A stretch of DNA of 64,000 nucleotides from Saccharopolyspora aridisoli. Lineage in GTDB: Bacteria > Actinomycetota > Actinomycetes > Mycobacteriales > Pseudonocardiaceae. Positions 1 to 8,756 of the stretch are shown here, in pieces. Both the position numbers and the translations under genes were made by a program. The notes beneath the pieces were generated by a model. It was given only the letters and a program-made list of their open reading frames with translations. It made no database searches and was not told where the DNA came from. The stretch covers positions 62,001-126,000 of the forward strand of contig NZ_SMKV01000017.1 in NCBI RefSeq assembly GCF_004348445.1. The letters run 5' to 3'. How positions within the stretch are numbered: the first letter of the stretch is position 1; the number at the start of each line of letters is the position of its first letter.

Positions 1-211
1 CGCGGGAGAGCACGGCCACGCCGTTCCAGCGGCCGGTTCCGTGCGCGGCGATCTCGTAGCCGAGATCGCCGACCTCGTCGTACGGGAAGGTGTCCTCGGC
101 GCACTTGAGCTCTTGCAGGCACAGCACGTCGGGCTCGGCCGTGCCGAGCCAGTCCAGCAGCTTGGGCAGCCGGGCTCCTACCGAGTTGACGTTCCACGTG
201 GCGATCCGCAT
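1..211 (-). CDS. xthA: Exodeoxyribonuclease III, N-terminal part (cut by window edge)
   Basis: The minus strand from an ATG at 211 reads MRIATWNVNSVGARLPKLL, then PDVLCLQELKC and GRWNGVAVLSR. These are the opening strand with its metal-coordinating Asn (TWNVNS), the catalytic-metal Glu (LQELKC) and the conserved GxNGVA segment of the ExoIII/AP-endonuclease family. The enzyme removes nucleotides 3' to 5' from duplex DNA and cleaves at abasic sites in base-excision repair. About 70 residues are visible; the gene runs off the left edge, so roughly three quarters of a normal ~260-residue protein is missing. No ribosome binding site is clear at the ATG, but the MRIATWNVNS start is canonical. A second DNA-repair gene (LigD-type polymerase) lies 400 bases away on the other strand. 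Confidence 0.9.
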   Translation of the reverse strand, partial: MRIATWNVNSVGARLPKLLDWLGTAEPDVLCLQELKCAEDTFPYDEVGDLGYEIAAHGTGRWNGVAVLSR

Positions 212-249
212 GGCCGCAGCTTGGCACAGCCCACTGACGCTCGGACGGG

Positions 250-474
250 CTAGGGGGCGACGTTCTGCTCGCCGGCGTACTGGTAGCGCCACACGCCGTC
301 GGCGCGCTGGTCACGCCGGTTGTAGCACGCGTAGGGCGAGCAGGGGTCCTCCCCGTCGCGGGGCGAGGGGAAGGCGAACTCGCCCATGGGTAAGTCCGCG
401 TCGACCGCGGGGATGATGAACGACCGGCCGTCCTCCGGGCCGCCGATGAGTTCTGCGTGCACGTGTTGCTCCAT
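250..474 (-). CDS. Small protein of unknown function, 74 aa
   Basis: The ATG at 474 follows an AAGGAG ribosome binding site at good spacing, which marks this as the real start rather than the longer upstream reading frame. The protein is acidic and starts MEQHVHAELIGGPEDGRSF. The GGPEDG stretch and the closing W-RYQYAGE resemble short actinobacterial proteins that carry a GGPxDG motif and a C-terminal tyrosine-rich strand. There are no membrane segments, no signal peptide and only two cysteines. I do not recognise a function. It sits between xthA and the LigD-type polymerase gene; the 140 bases upstream are comparatively AT-rich and probably hold promoters for this gene and the divergent polymerase gene. 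Confidence 0.65.
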   Translation of the reverse strand: MEQHVHAELIGGPEDGRSFIIPAVDADLPMGEFAFPSPRDGEDPCSPYACYNRRDQRADGVWRYQYAGEQNVAP

Positions 475-616
475 CGAGGTCTCCTTGTTCGGCGTTCGCC
501 GCAACTCGCTTACAGCCAATAGGAACAAAAAGAACGGCGAACGGTTCCCGCTGTCACCCGAATGTTTTAACGATGTGCTGCGAATGCTGCTCACGACCAG
601 GTGAATAGGGTTTCCG

Positions 617-1489
617 GTGCCCGGGTACAGCACTGCCATGCCGCGAAACGACACGCAGGACCGCACCGGACCGTCCAACCCGGACAAGGTGCTCTACCCG
701 CAGGACTCCTTCCGGAAGCAGGACGTGTTCGACTACTACCGGGCGGTGTCCGGCCAGCTGATCGCGCACGCGCGGGACAAACCGGTGACGCTGCGCCGGT
801 TCCCGGACGGGATCGGGGCGGAGGGATTCTTCCAGAAGGAGGCGTCGAGGCACTTCCCGGAGCGGATTCCGCGCGCTTCGGTTCCGCAGCGCGGCGAGGG
901 ATCTCCGGTGCACCACGTGCTCATCGACGACGAGGAGACGTTGCTCTACCTCGCCGACCAGGCGTGCCTGGAGCTCCACATCGCACTGTCCACAGTGGAA
1001 GACCTGGAGCGCCCGGTGCTGGCGGTGCTCGACCTCGACCCGCCGGAGGACGTCGGCATCGCCACGCTGCGGGACGTGGTGCGGACGATGTGCGAGCGCT
1101 TCGCCGACGAGGGATTCGTTCCGCACCTGCAGACCACCGGGGGCAAGGGGTTCCACATCGCGGCACCGCTGAGCGGAGACCGAGCGTTCGACGAGGTCCG
1201 CTCGCAGGTGCGCGAGCTGGCCGAGCGCGCGGCGCGCGAGGATCCGCAGCGGCTGACCACCGAGCAGCGCAAGAACAAGCGCGGCGACCGGATCTTCCTG
1301 GACACCAACCGCAACGCCTACGGCCAGACGATGATCGCTCCCTACTCGCTGCGGGCACGCCCCGGAGCACCGGCGGCCACCCCGCTCGACCTCGACGAGC
1401 TCGGCCGGGCGAATCCGCGCTCGTACGGGTTGAGCAACATGGCCCGCCGCCTCGCCCAGAAATCCGACCCTTGGCACGACCTGCACTGA
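617..1489 (+). CDS. ligD: Stand-alone LigD-type DNA polymerase/primase domain (NHEJ)
   Basis: A 290-residue protein of the archaeo-eukaryotic primase fold used as the polymerase domain of bacterial non-homologous end joining. Visible family signatures in order: SNPDKVLYP near the start, LRRFPDG, FFQKEASRHFPE, the metal-binding LDLDPPED with its two aspartates, TTGGKGFHIAAPL, and the C-terminal DTNRNAYGQT-IAPYSLRARPGAP. It is full length for the isolated polymerase domain; no ligase or nuclease domain is attached and no Ku gene is in view, so partners must be elsewhere. The polymerase fills gaps with NTPs or dNTPs at broken ends. The GTG at 617 is the longest start; an ATG at 638 (MPRNDTQD) is equally possible because neither has a strong ribosome binding site. 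Confidence 0.85.
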   Translation: MPGYSTAMPRNDTQDRTGPSNPDKVLYPQDSFRKQDVFDYYRAVSGQLIAHARDKPVTLRRFPDGIGAEGFFQKEASRHFPERIPRASVPQRGEGSPVHHVLIDDEETLLYLADQACLELHIALSTVEDLERPVLAVLDLDPPEDVGIATLRDVVRTMCERFADEGFVPHLQTTGGKGFHIAAPLSGDRAFDEVRSQVRELAERAAREDPQRLTTEQRKNKRGDRIFLDTNRNAYGQTMIAPYSLRARPGAPAATPLDLDELGRANPRSYGLSNMARRLAQKSDPWHDLH

Positions 1490-1553
1490 TCGGTCGTGCA
1501 TGGGTCGGCGCGGGTACGGGTAAGCGAGGTGGACGCACGACGTTGGAGGAATC

Positions 1554-2039
1554 GTGGACGCCGACATCACGCTGTTCGTGGACGGCACCGAGCACCGGCT
1601 CACCGTGGACACCCGCACGACCGTGCTCGACGCGCTGCGCGAACGACTCGGGATCACCAGCGCCAAGAAGGGCTGCGACCACGGCCAGTGCGGCGCCTGC
1701 ACCGTGCTGCTGGAGGACCGGCGCGTCAACAGCTGCCTGATGCCCGCCGTGGCCTACGACGGCGCGTGCCTGCGCACCGCTGACGGCCTCGGGGAGCCGC
1801 ACCCGGTCCAGCGCGAGTTCATCCGGCACGACGCCTTCCAATGCGGTTACTGCACGCCGGGCCAGGTCGTCTCGGCTGTCGCCGCCGTCGAAGAGCTGAA
1901 GGCGGGAGAGCCGAGCGCGGTGACCGCCGAGGGCGCCGATCTCGACGGGGAGATCCGGGAGCGGATGAGCGGCAACATCTGCCGCTGCGGCGCCTATGCC
2001 AACATCGTTCGCGCGGTCACCGAGGCGGTGACCCGATGA
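1554..2039 (+). CDS. Aldehyde/xanthine oxidoreductase [2Fe-2S] subunit
   Basis: A 161-residue iron-sulfur subunit of a three-subunit molybdenum hydroxylase. The N-terminal plant-ferredoxin domain has the cluster ligands in KKGCDHGQCGACTVLLED and a fourth cysteine in VNSC; the C-terminal helical domain has the second cluster in FQCGYCTPGQVV and GNICRCGAY. It passes electrons from the Moco subunit to the FAD subunit. The GTG at 1554 is preceded by GGAGGA, which fixes the start. There is no Tat signal, whereas the E. coli PaoA homologue is exported with one, so this complex is probably cytoplasmic. Its TGA overlaps the ATG of the next gene (ATGA), showing translational coupling in a three-gene operon. 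Confidence 0.93.
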   Translation: MDADITLFVDGTEHRLTVDTRTTVLDALRERLGITSAKKGCDHGQCGACTVLLEDRRVNSCLMPAVAYDGACLRTADGLGEPHPVQREFIRHDAFQCGYCTPGQVVSAVAAVEELKAGEPSAVTAEGADLDGEIRERMSGNICRCGAYANIVRAVTEAVTR

Positions 2040-3022
2040 GGCCGTTCCACTACGAGCGCGTCGCAGACGTGGACTCGGCGGTGAGCGTGCTCGCCGAGAC
2101 GCCCGGAGCCGAGTACCTGGCCGGTGGCACCAACCTCGTGGACCTGATGAAGCTGGAGGTCGCCGCACCGGAAGTGCTCGTCGACGTGCGTCGGCTGACC
2201 TCCGATGAGATCGAGGACCACGACGGCGCGTTGCGCATCGGCGCCTCGGTCACCAACAGCGCGCTGGCCGCGGATCAGCTGGTGGGGCAGCGCTTCCCGG
2301 TGCTGTCCCAGGCAGTGCTCGCGGGTGCCTCCCCGCAGCTGCGCAACCTCGCCACCACCGGTGGGAACCTGCTGCAACGAACCCGGTGCGGCTACTTCCA
2401 GGACATCACCACGCCGTGCAACAAGCGCGAACCCGGCAGCGGCTGCTCGGCGCGCGAGGGCTTCCACCGCGAGCACGCGATCCTGGGCGCCTCCCGCGAA
2501 TGCGTGGCCACCCACCCCTCGGACATGGCGGTGGCGCTGGCCGCGCTCGACGCCGTGGTCAACACCGTCGGTCCCGGCGGAACTCGCCGCATCGACCTGG
2601 TGGACCTGCACCGCTTGCCCGGCGACGAACCGCAACGCGACACCGTGCTCGAACACGGTGAGCTCATCACATCCGTGGACGTGCCGCCGCTGGACTTCGC
2701 GGTGACATCCCGCTACCGCAAGGCCCGAGACCGCACCTCGTTCGCGTTCGCGCTGGTCTCGGTGGCGGCCGCCCTCGACGTCGCCGACGGCGCGGTCCGC
2801 GACGTGCGGCTAGCGCTGGGCGGGGTCGCGCACAAGCCATGGCGGGCAACCACCGCCGAGCAGGTGCTGCGGGGCCACCCCGCGACCGCGGAGGACTTCC
2901 GCCGTGCCGCCGACGCCGAGCTGGAGGCGGCGAATCCCCTGCCCGGGAACGATTTCAAGCTGCAGCTGGTGCGCAACATGATCACGGGAGCGCTCGCGGA
3001 CCTGGCGGGGGTGTCGCGATGA
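2036..3022 (+). CDS. Aldehyde oxidoreductase FAD subunit with extra Cys cluster (PaoB-like)
   Basis: A 328-residue FAD-binding subunit of the CO-dehydrogenase flavoprotein type. The FAD-binding AGGTNLVDLMK lies near residue 30 and the second FAD motif, ATTGGNLLQ, near 107-115. Between residues 118 and 156 is an insertion with four cysteines (C118, C128, C137, C156: RTRCGYF, PCNKREPGSGCSA, SRECV). In E. coli PaoB (YagS) such an insertion binds a [4Fe-4S] cluster, and the same is inferred here. A conserved HPSDMAVAL follows, then the C-terminal CO_deh_flav_C domain. The subunit transfers electrons from the 2Fe-2S centres to an external acceptor. Its start ATG overlaps the upstream stop and its own stop overlaps the next ATG. 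Confidence 0.92.
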   Translation: MRPFHYERVADVDSAVSVLAETPGAEYLAGGTNLVDLMKLEVAAPEVLVDVRRLTSDEIEDHDGALRIGASVTNSALAADQLVGQRFPVLSQAVLAGASPQLRNLATTGGNLLQRTRCGYFQDITTPCNKREPGSGCSAREGFHREHAILGASRECVATHPSDMAVALAALDAVVNTVGPGGTRRIDLVDLHRLPGDEPQRDTVLEHGELITSVDVPPLDFAVTSRYRKARDRTSFAFALVSVAAALDVADGAVRDVRLALGGVAHKPWRATTAEQVLRGHPATAEDFRRAADAELEAANPLPGNDFKLQLVRNMITGALADLAGVSR

Positions 3023-5091
3023 GCACCGCCACCCGAATCCTCGGAGCCCCCCTCGACCGCATCGAAGGGGAGGCGAAGGTGCGCGGTCGCGCGCTCTACG
3101 CAGCTGAGCACCCGGTAGACAAACCCGTGCACGCCCACCTCGTGCAGTCGCAGATCGCGCGCGGGCGCATCACCACCATCGACGCGACCGCGGCGCTGGA
3201 CGAGCCCGGCGTTCTCGACGTGGTCACCCACCGCAACGCTCCCGAGCTGGCCTCCACCGAGGACGCCGAACTCGCGGTCCTGCAATCACCGCAGGTCGGC
3301 TACCGGGGGCAGCCGATCGCCGTGGTGCTCGCCGAGTCCTCCGAAATCGCGCGCGCCGCAGCGGGTCTCGTGCGCGTCGAGTACGAGCAGGAGGAGCACG
3401 ACGCGGACCTGGACGCCGACCGCGACTACCTCGTGCCGGCCGACGACGACGTCGACCAGGGCGAGCTCGATGCCGCGCTCGCCGGGGCGGCGATGGCGCA
3501 CGACGCGGTCTACACCGTGCCGCAGGAGCACCACATCGCGATGGAACCGCACGCCACCACCGCCGCGTGGACCGAAGGCGAGCTCACCGTCTACGACTCC
3601 ACGCAGGGCGTGCACTGGGTGCGCGACGCGCTCACCGAGCTCTTCGGCGTCGACGCCGAGAACGTGCACGTCGTCGCGCCGCACGTCGGCGGTGGGTTCG
3701 GGTCCAAGGGGCCCGCGCACGCGCACCTGGTGGCCGCCGTCCTGGTGGCCCAGCGCGTCGAACCGCGCCCGGTGAAGCTGGTGCTCACCCGCCAACAGGT
3801 CTTCCCTGTCGTCGGGCACCGCGCCGCCACGATCCAGCGCGTGCGGCTCGGCGCCGACTCCAGTGGACGCCTCACCGCCATCGGCCACGACGTGATCGCG
3901 CAGGACGCCCGCCTCAAGAGCTTCCCCGAACTGGCCGGAGGACCCACGCGCACGATGTACGCCGCACCGAACCGGCGGATCACCCACCGGCTGGACCAGC
4001 TGGACCTGCCGGTGCCGACGTGGATGCGGGCACCGGGCGAGTGCCCCGGGATGTACGCGTTGGAAGCGGCGATGGACGAGATGGCCATCGCCTGCGGGCT
4101 GGACCCCATCGAGTTCCGCATCCGCAACGAACCCGAGACCGACCCGGACACCGGGTTGCCGTACTCCAGCCGGAACCTGGTGGCTTGCCTGCGCGAAGGT
4201 GCCCGCAGGTTCGGCTGGGCCGACCGCGACCCGGCTCCGGGCGCGCGCCGCGACGGTGAGTGGCTGGTGGGCACCGGTGTCGCCGCCTCCACCTACCCGG
4301 TCAACTCGCAGCCCGGCACCCAGGCCACCATCCAGGCCCGGCCCGACGGCCGGTACCGGGTGCTGATCGGTGCGGCCGACATCGGCACCGGCGCCTGGAC
4401 CGCGTTGACCCAGATCGCCGCCGACGCCCTCCGCACCGACGTCGATCGGGTCGTGCTCAGCATCGGCGACACCGACCTGCCCTGGGCCTCCGGGGCGGGC
4501 GGTTCGACCGGGATCACCTGCTGGGGCTCGGCGATCGTCGACGCCGCGCGTCGACTGCGCATGGAGTTGCCCGAAGACGAGCCGGTGCCCGAGGAAGGCG
4601 TCGTGGTGACCGGTCGGATGCCCCACAACCCGCATCGGGCCACGTTCGCGATGCACAGCTTCGGCGCCCAATTCGCCGAGGCGCGGGTCAACGTCGACAC
4701 CGGCGAGGTGCGGGTGCCGCGCATGCTCGGCATCTTCGCCGCCGGCCGCATCGTCAACGCCAAGACCGGTGCCTCGCAACTCATGGGAGGCATGACGATG
4801 GGCATGTCGATGGCCCTGCACGAGGAGGCCCACGTCGATCCGCGCTACGGGCACGTGATCAACCGGGACCTGGCGCAGTACCACGTCGCGGCCTGCGCCG
4901 ACGTCGGAGACATCGAGGTCGACTGGATCGACGAGGACGATCCCTACGTCAACCCGATGGGCACCAAGGGCATCGGCGAGATCGGCATCTGCGGCACCGC
5001 GGCCGCCATCGACAACGCCGTGCACCACGCCACCGGCGTCCGCGTCCGAGACCTGCCCATCACACCCGACAAGCTCGTCGGCAAGATGTGA
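3019..5091 (+). CDS. Aldehyde oxidoreductase molybdopterin-binding catalytic subunit
   Basis: A 690-residue large subunit of the xanthine oxidase family. The N-terminal a/b-hammerhead domain starts at GEAKVRGRALYAAEH; then come the Moco-binding regions VGGGFGSKG, MRAPGECPGMYALE and AGGSTGITCWGS, and the base-catalyst glutamate in MGTKGIGEIGICG near the C terminus. It hydroxylates an aldehyde or N-heterocycle at the Mo centre; the PaoC-like partners suggest aldehydes, but the substrate cannot be read from the sequence. The chain is slightly shorter than E. coli PaoC. It is the last gene of the operon. The Moco-sulfurating chaperone usually encoded with such complexes (XdhC/PaoD) is not in the window. 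Confidence 0.93.
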   Translation: MSTATRILGAPLDRIEGEAKVRGRALYAAEHPVDKPVHAHLVQSQIARGRITTIDATAALDEPGVLDVVTHRNAPELASTEDAELAVLQSPQVGYRGQPIAVVLAESSEIARAAAGLVRVEYEQEEHDADLDADRDYLVPADDDVDQGELDAALAGAAMAHDAVYTVPQEHHIAMEPHATTAAWTEGELTVYDSTQGVHWVRDALTELFGVDAENVHVVAPHVGGGFGSKGPAHAHLVAAVLVAQRVEPRPVKLVLTRQQVFPVVGHRAATIQRVRLGADSSGRLTAIGHDVIAQDARLKSFPELAGGPTRTMYAAPNRRITHRLDQLDLPVPTWMRAPGECPGMYALEAAMDEMAIACGLDPIEFRIRNEPETDPDTGLPYSSRNLVACLREGARRFGWADRDPAPGARRDGEWLVGTGVAASTYPVNSQPGTQATIQARPDGRYRVLIGAADIGTGAWTALTQIAADALRTDVDRVVLSIGDTDLPWASGAGGSTGITCWGSAIVDAARRLRMELPEDEPVPEEGVVVTGRMPHNPHRATFAMHSFGAQFAEARVNVDTGEVRVPRMLGIFAAGRIVNAKTGASQLMGGMTMGMSMALHEEAHVDPRYGHVINRDLAQYHVAACADVGDIEVDWIDEDDPYVNPMGTKGIGEIGICGTAAAIDNAVHHATGVRVRDLPITPDKLVGKM

Positions 5092-5253
5092 ACCATCGCC
5101 GGGCGACCGGGAAGCGGTCGATCTCGGTGACGAGTTGCGGCCGGACTTCGCAGCGCGAACGCGGTCGCGACCACGGAACGACCACGACCGCTGCGGGCCC
5201 ACACCGGCGGCTCCTGCGCGCGGTCCGGCGGCCGGCCGGGTCGTCCCAGGCCG

Positions 5254-5688
5254 TCAGCTCTTCTTCAGCTCCTCGGCGAACATCACGAGGATGCCGCTGG
5301 GGCCGCGGACGTAGGTGAGCTTGTAGACGTCCTCGTAGGTCGCCACGCCGCGCAGCGGACGGCATCCGTGCTCCGCCGCGATCACGAGGGCTTCGTCGAT
5401 GTTGTCGACCGAGAAGGCGACGCGGTGCATGCCGATCTCATTGGGACGAGTGGGCGTCGTCTCTATCGCTTCGGGGTGGATGTACTCGAACAGCTCGAGG
5501 TGCCCGCCGTCCGGCGTCTGGAGCAGCGCGACGTTGGCGTGGTTGCCGTCGAGGCCGACGGCGGTGTCGGTCCACTCACCGCTGACCGTGGTGCGGCCGA
5601 CGACGGTGAGACCGAGGTCGGTGAAGAATGAGACAGTCGCTTCGAGATCGCGCACGGCGATGCCGACGTTCTCGAACTTGATGGTCAT
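5254..5688 (-). CDS. VOC-superfamily (glyoxalase/bleomycin-resistance) protein
   Basis: A 144-residue protein with two beta-alpha-beta-beta-beta modules of the vicinal-oxygen-chelate fold. Module one starts FENVGIAVRDLEATVSFFTDLG and holds HLELFEY; module two starts MHRVAFSVDNIDEAL and ends GPSGILVMFAEEL. The candidate metal ligands are H in GGHLELFEY, H in GMHRVAF and E in FAEEL, so it could be a metal-dependent lyase, isomerase or dioxygenase; the reaction cannot be assigned. The start ATG at 5688 opens with MTIKFENVGIAV, typical of the family; the longer frame upstream is noncoding. It lies 74 bases downstream of larC on the same strand and could be co-transcribed with the lar genes. Confidence 0.85.
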   Translation of the reverse strand: MTIKFENVGIAVRDLEATVSFFTDLGLTVVGRTTVSGEWTDTAVGLDGNHANVALLQTPDGGHLELFEYIHPEAIETTPTRPNEIGMHRVAFSVDNIDEALVIAAEHGCRPLRGVATYEDVYKLTYVRGPSGILVMFAEELKKS

Positions 5689-5762
5689 GCACCGGATGGT
5701 ACTGAGCTGGGCTGGCCGTCTCCGGTGACGAACCAGACTCGACTGGACGAGTTCGGGCGTAC

Positions 5763-6899
5763 TCAGTCGCGCGCCTCGTCCAGGGCGATGTCGGCGATGG
5801 TGCGCAGCGGGAGGCCGAGGGCCTTCGCCGCTGCTGCGACGTCGTCGTGCTCGGGTTTGCTGCGGTGTGGGCCGTGCTTGACGCGGATCCGATGTCCCCG
5901 CACGGAAACGGTCGTGGTGCGGCGGGGGAGCGCGGTGCGCTGGACCTCGTGCCGACGGGTGCCGAGCGTGCCGGTCTCCGCCGACACGATCTCGGTCAGC
6001 TCCGCCTCGACACCGGGGGCGCACAGCACGTGCAGGACGTGGGCGGGGCGGGACTTCTTCATCGTCACCGGGCTCGTCCAGGCGTCGGCCGCACCGGCGT
6101 CGAGCAGCCGTTCGACGACGTGGCCCAGGGATTCGCCGGTGACGTCGTCGACGTTGCACTCCACCACGACCATCATCTCCGCCTCGGCGTGGGAGGACCC
6201 CAGCGACGCCGCCAGGACGTTCGGGCGCTGCGGGAAGCGCTTGCTCCCGGCCCCGTAGGCCGTGGCGCCGAGCGTCATCGCCGGGGCAGGGGTGAACCGG
6301 GTGCCCATCGCCGAGACCAGCGCCGCGCCCGTCGGGGTGACCGTTTCCCCGGCGAGGTCCGCGCCGACCACCGCCGCGCCTTCCAGCAGGCGCAACGTCG
6401 CCGGAGCGGGCGCGGGGAGCACTCCGTGCGCGCAGCGGACCGTGCCCGATCCCAGCGCGATCGGAGCGGAATGCACGGCGGTGACCGAAAGCTCGTGCAA
6501 CGCCGCCGCCACCCCGACGGTGTCCACGATGGTGTCCAGCCCGCCGACCTCGTGCAGGTGCACCTCCGCCGGATCGCGGTCGTGCAGCAGGCCCTCCACC
6601 CGCGCGATCGCTTGGAGCGCGGAAACCGCCATCCGTGCAACGGGTTCCGGTCGCGCGCGGGAGGCGAGCTCGATCAGGTCCGCCGCGTGCCGCTCCGGCA
6701 CGTCGTCGTCCGCGGTCACGACCGCCTTGGTCGCCGCGATCCCGTCCACGTGGACCCGCTCGACGTCCAGGGACCACCCCCGCAGGCCGGTGGACCCGAT
6801 CGCCGCCCGCACCTCCTCCAGCGGGGCATCGAGTCCGAGCAGCGCGCCCAGCAGCATGTCGCCGGAGAGCCCGGTCGCGGGGTTGAGCCAGAGGATCAT
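5763..6899 (-). CDS. larC: Nickel-pincer cofactor nickel insertase LarC
   Basis: A 378-residue LarC. The N terminus WLNPATGLSGDMLLGALLGL and the VHLHEVGGLDTIVDTVG motif with clustered His/Glu/Asp are family hallmarks; the C terminus has ECNVDDVTGESLGH and a basic tail. LarC inserts Ni2+ into the dithio-carboxyl pyridinium mononucleotide in a CTP-dependent last step, giving the NPN cofactor. In Lactiplantibacillus larC is split and joined by ribosomal frameshifting, while here it is one open frame. The ATG at 6899 overlaps the larB stop by four bases, so larE-larB-larC is one translationally coupled operon read leftwards. The final residues ALGLPLRTIADIALDEARD are normal for the family. Confidence 0.93.
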   Translation of the reverse strand: MILWLNPATGLSGDMLLGALLGLDAPLEEVRAAIGSTGLRGWSLDVERVHVDGIAATKAVVTADDDVPERHAADLIELASRARPEPVARMAVSALQAIARVEGLLHDRDPAEVHLHEVGGLDTIVDTVGVAAALHELSVTAVHSAPIALGSGTVRCAHGVLPAPAPATLRLLEGAAVVGADLAGETVTPTGAALVSAMGTRFTPAPAMTLGATAYGAGSKRFPQRPNVLAASLGSSHAEAEMMVVVECNVDDVTGESLGHVVERLLDAGAADAWTSPVTMKKSRPAHVLHVLCAPGVEAELTEIVSAETGTLGTRRHEVQRTALPRRTTTVSVRGHRIRVKHGPHRSKPEHDDVAAAAKALGLPLRTIADIALDEARD

Positions 6900-7558
6900 C
6901 GCCGGGCCACCGTGGCCAGCCGGTGCGCGGCCATCGCGGCGGAGAAACCCGAGTCGATGTTGACCACCGCCAACCCGGCCGCGCAGGAGGTGAGCATCGC
7001 CAGCAGCGCCGTCACGCCTTCCAGCGCGGCGCCGTACCCGGTCGAGGTCGGCACCGCGATCACCGGGCACGACACCAGGCCGCCGACGGCGCTGGCCAGG
7101 GCGCCTTCCATGCCCGCCACCACGACCACCGCGTCGGCCCCCCTCAGGTCCTCGCTCGCGGCGAGCAGCCGGTGGATGCCCGCCACACCGACGTCGCGGA
7201 CCACGTGGGTGCGCAGACCGATCGCGGATGCGACCGCGTCCGCCTCCGCGGCGACCGGCCAGTCCGACGTGCCCGCCGTGGCCACGCACAACCGGAAATC
7301 GCGCTTGTCCGCCGGGCGCCACACCAGCAGCCGCGCCGTCTCGTCGTAATCGCCCCCGGGCACCCGCACCGCCGATGCGACCTCGGGTTCCACCCTGGTG
7401 ACCAGGACCGGGCCCGTGCTGCGCGCCAACAGCTCGGTCACGATGCCGGTGATCTCCTCCGGCCGCTTGCCGGGACCGTAGACCACCTCCGGAAGACCCT
7501 GGCGGGATTCCCGGTCGGTGTCGACCCTGGCGTAGCCGAGATCGCTGAAGCCGGTCAT
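6896..7558 (-). CDS. larB: Nickel-pincer cofactor biosynthesis carboxylase/hydrolase LarB
   Basis: A 220-residue LarB. The N-terminal part contains LGYARVDTDRESRQGLPEVVYGPGK and the C-terminal half is a PurE-like domain: VATAGTSDWPVAAEADAV, VRDVGVAGIHRLL, VVVAGMEGALASAVGGLVSCPVIAVPTS and a glycine-rich GYGAALEGVTALL. LarB carboxylates the pyridinium ring of nicotinic acid adenine dinucleotide and hydrolyses the phosphoanhydride, the first committed step to the NPN cofactor. Full length for the family. Its ATG at 7558 overlaps the TGA of larE, and its own stop overlaps the larC start, so the three products are made from one message in roughly pathway order. Confidence 0.95.
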   Translation of the reverse strand: MTGFSDLGYARVDTDRESRQGLPEVVYGPGKRPEEITGIVTELLARSTGPVLVTRVEPEVASAVRVPGGDYDETARLLVWRPADKRDFRLCVATAGTSDWPVAAEADAVASAIGLRTHVVRDVGVAGIHRLLAASEDLRGADAVVVVAGMEGALASAVGGLVSCPVIAVPTSTGYGAALEGVTALLAMLTSCAAGLAVVNIDSGFSAAMAAHRLATVARR

Positions 7559-8373
7559 GACGCCGTCCGGGTGGGCAGCAGCGGAAGCAGCACGTTCATC
7601 CGGCCGCTGGAGAAACCGGCCATGTCCAGCGCGCAGAACTCGAAGCCCGCCTGTCGGCCCGCGGCGTCGAGCTCGGCGTGGTGCGCTGCCGCGCGATCGA
7701 TGTCCTCGGCGGGAACCTCCAGGCGCGCCACCGTGCCCTGACCGTGCGCGCGGACCCGGCACACCGGGAACCCCAGGGCGTGGACGGCGGCCTCCGCCCG
7801 CTCGACGCGGGCCAGCACCTCCGGGGTGACCGGATCGCCGTAGGCGACGCGGGAGGCCAGGCATGCGGCCGCGGGTTTGTCCGCAGTGGACAGTCCCAGC
7901 TCGGCGCTGGCCCCGCGGACGTCGGCCTTGGTGAGCCCGGCGTCGACCATCGGCGCGATCGCGCCGCGCTGCGCGGCGGCGCGCTGACCCGGCCGGTGAT
8001 CTCCCAGATCGTCCACATTGGTGCCCAGTGCGACGCTCGCGCCCATCGTCGTCGCCAGCGGCTCCACCGCGTCGAACAACGCGGACTTGCAGTGGTAGCA
8101 GCGGTTCCCGTCGTTGGCGGCGTACTCGGGCCGATCGGCCTCGTCGGTGCAGACCTCGACGTGGGCGAAGCCGTGCTCGCGGGCGAAGCGCTTGGCCCGC
8201 CTGCGCTCCTCGGCGGCCAGGCTCGGGGACACCGCGGTCACCGCGAGCATCCGCGCCCCCAGCTCCTGGTGCGCCACCACGGCCAGCAACGCCGAGTCCA
8301 CGCCACCGGAGAACGCCACGACCAGGGATTCCTCGGTTCTGACGCGGGCCCGCAGGCGGTCCAATCCGGTCAC
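7555..8373 (-). CDS. larE: ATP-dependent sacrificial sulfur transferase LarE
   Basis: A PP-loop ATPase: VVAFSGGVDSALLAVVA is the SGGxDS pyrophosphatase loop at the N terminus, followed by AVTAVSPSLAAEE, NRCYHCKSALF and KPAAACLASRVAYGDPV. The cysteine in ACLASR matches the position whose sulfur is given up in the single-use LarE of Lactiplantibacillus; other LarE proteins use a [4Fe-4S] cluster instead, and I cannot decide from sequence. The enzyme adenylates the pyridine biscarboxylate mononucleotide and adds sulfur twice. I chose the GTG at 8373 (VTGLDRLRAR) because GAGGAG lies seven bases before it; the longer frame from a GTG at 8391 would include that ribosome binding site. First gene of the larEBC operon. 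Confidence 0.93.
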   Translation of the reverse strand: MTGLDRLRARVRTEESLVVAFSGGVDSALLAVVAHQELGARMLAVTAVSPSLAAEERRRAKRFAREHGFAHVEVCTDEADRPEYAANDGNRCYHCKSALFDAVEPLATTMGASVALGTNVDDLGDHRPGQRAAAQRGAIAPMVDAGLTKADVRGASAELGLSTADKPAAACLASRVAYGDPVTPEVLARVERAEAAVHALGFPVCRVRAHGQGTVARLEVPAEDIDRAAAHHAELDAAGRQAGFEFCALDMAGFSSGRMNVLLPLLPTRTAS

Positions 8374-8756
8374 GACGCACTCCTCACGCACGCTCGCTCA
8401 CAGCCATGTGGTCCGACCAGACTCTAACTCCATCGAGCGATGCATCCCATGCCGTCGGGGGAGATCTTTCCGGTGGTCAACGAGCCTTCTGGCGGCTCGT
8501 TCGGGGTGCTAGTGCGGACGCGCCCGCATGTTGCTCGACCGCAGTGGCGTGCCCCGGCTCGGCGGCCGGATCGACCTTTCTCTCGAAGAGGACGTGCCGA
8601 CGGCAGGAGACCGCGGTGACCGGCACCAACGCTGCCCAACCTGACCGGCGACGAAGGCGAGGAAGACCTCGAGGGCATCGGTGGTGTCCCGGCCGCCAGC
8701 GCCAGGGTGGTCCTGCGGGCGCGGTCGAACTGAAGGACCAGGGCGGGGACGAGCAC

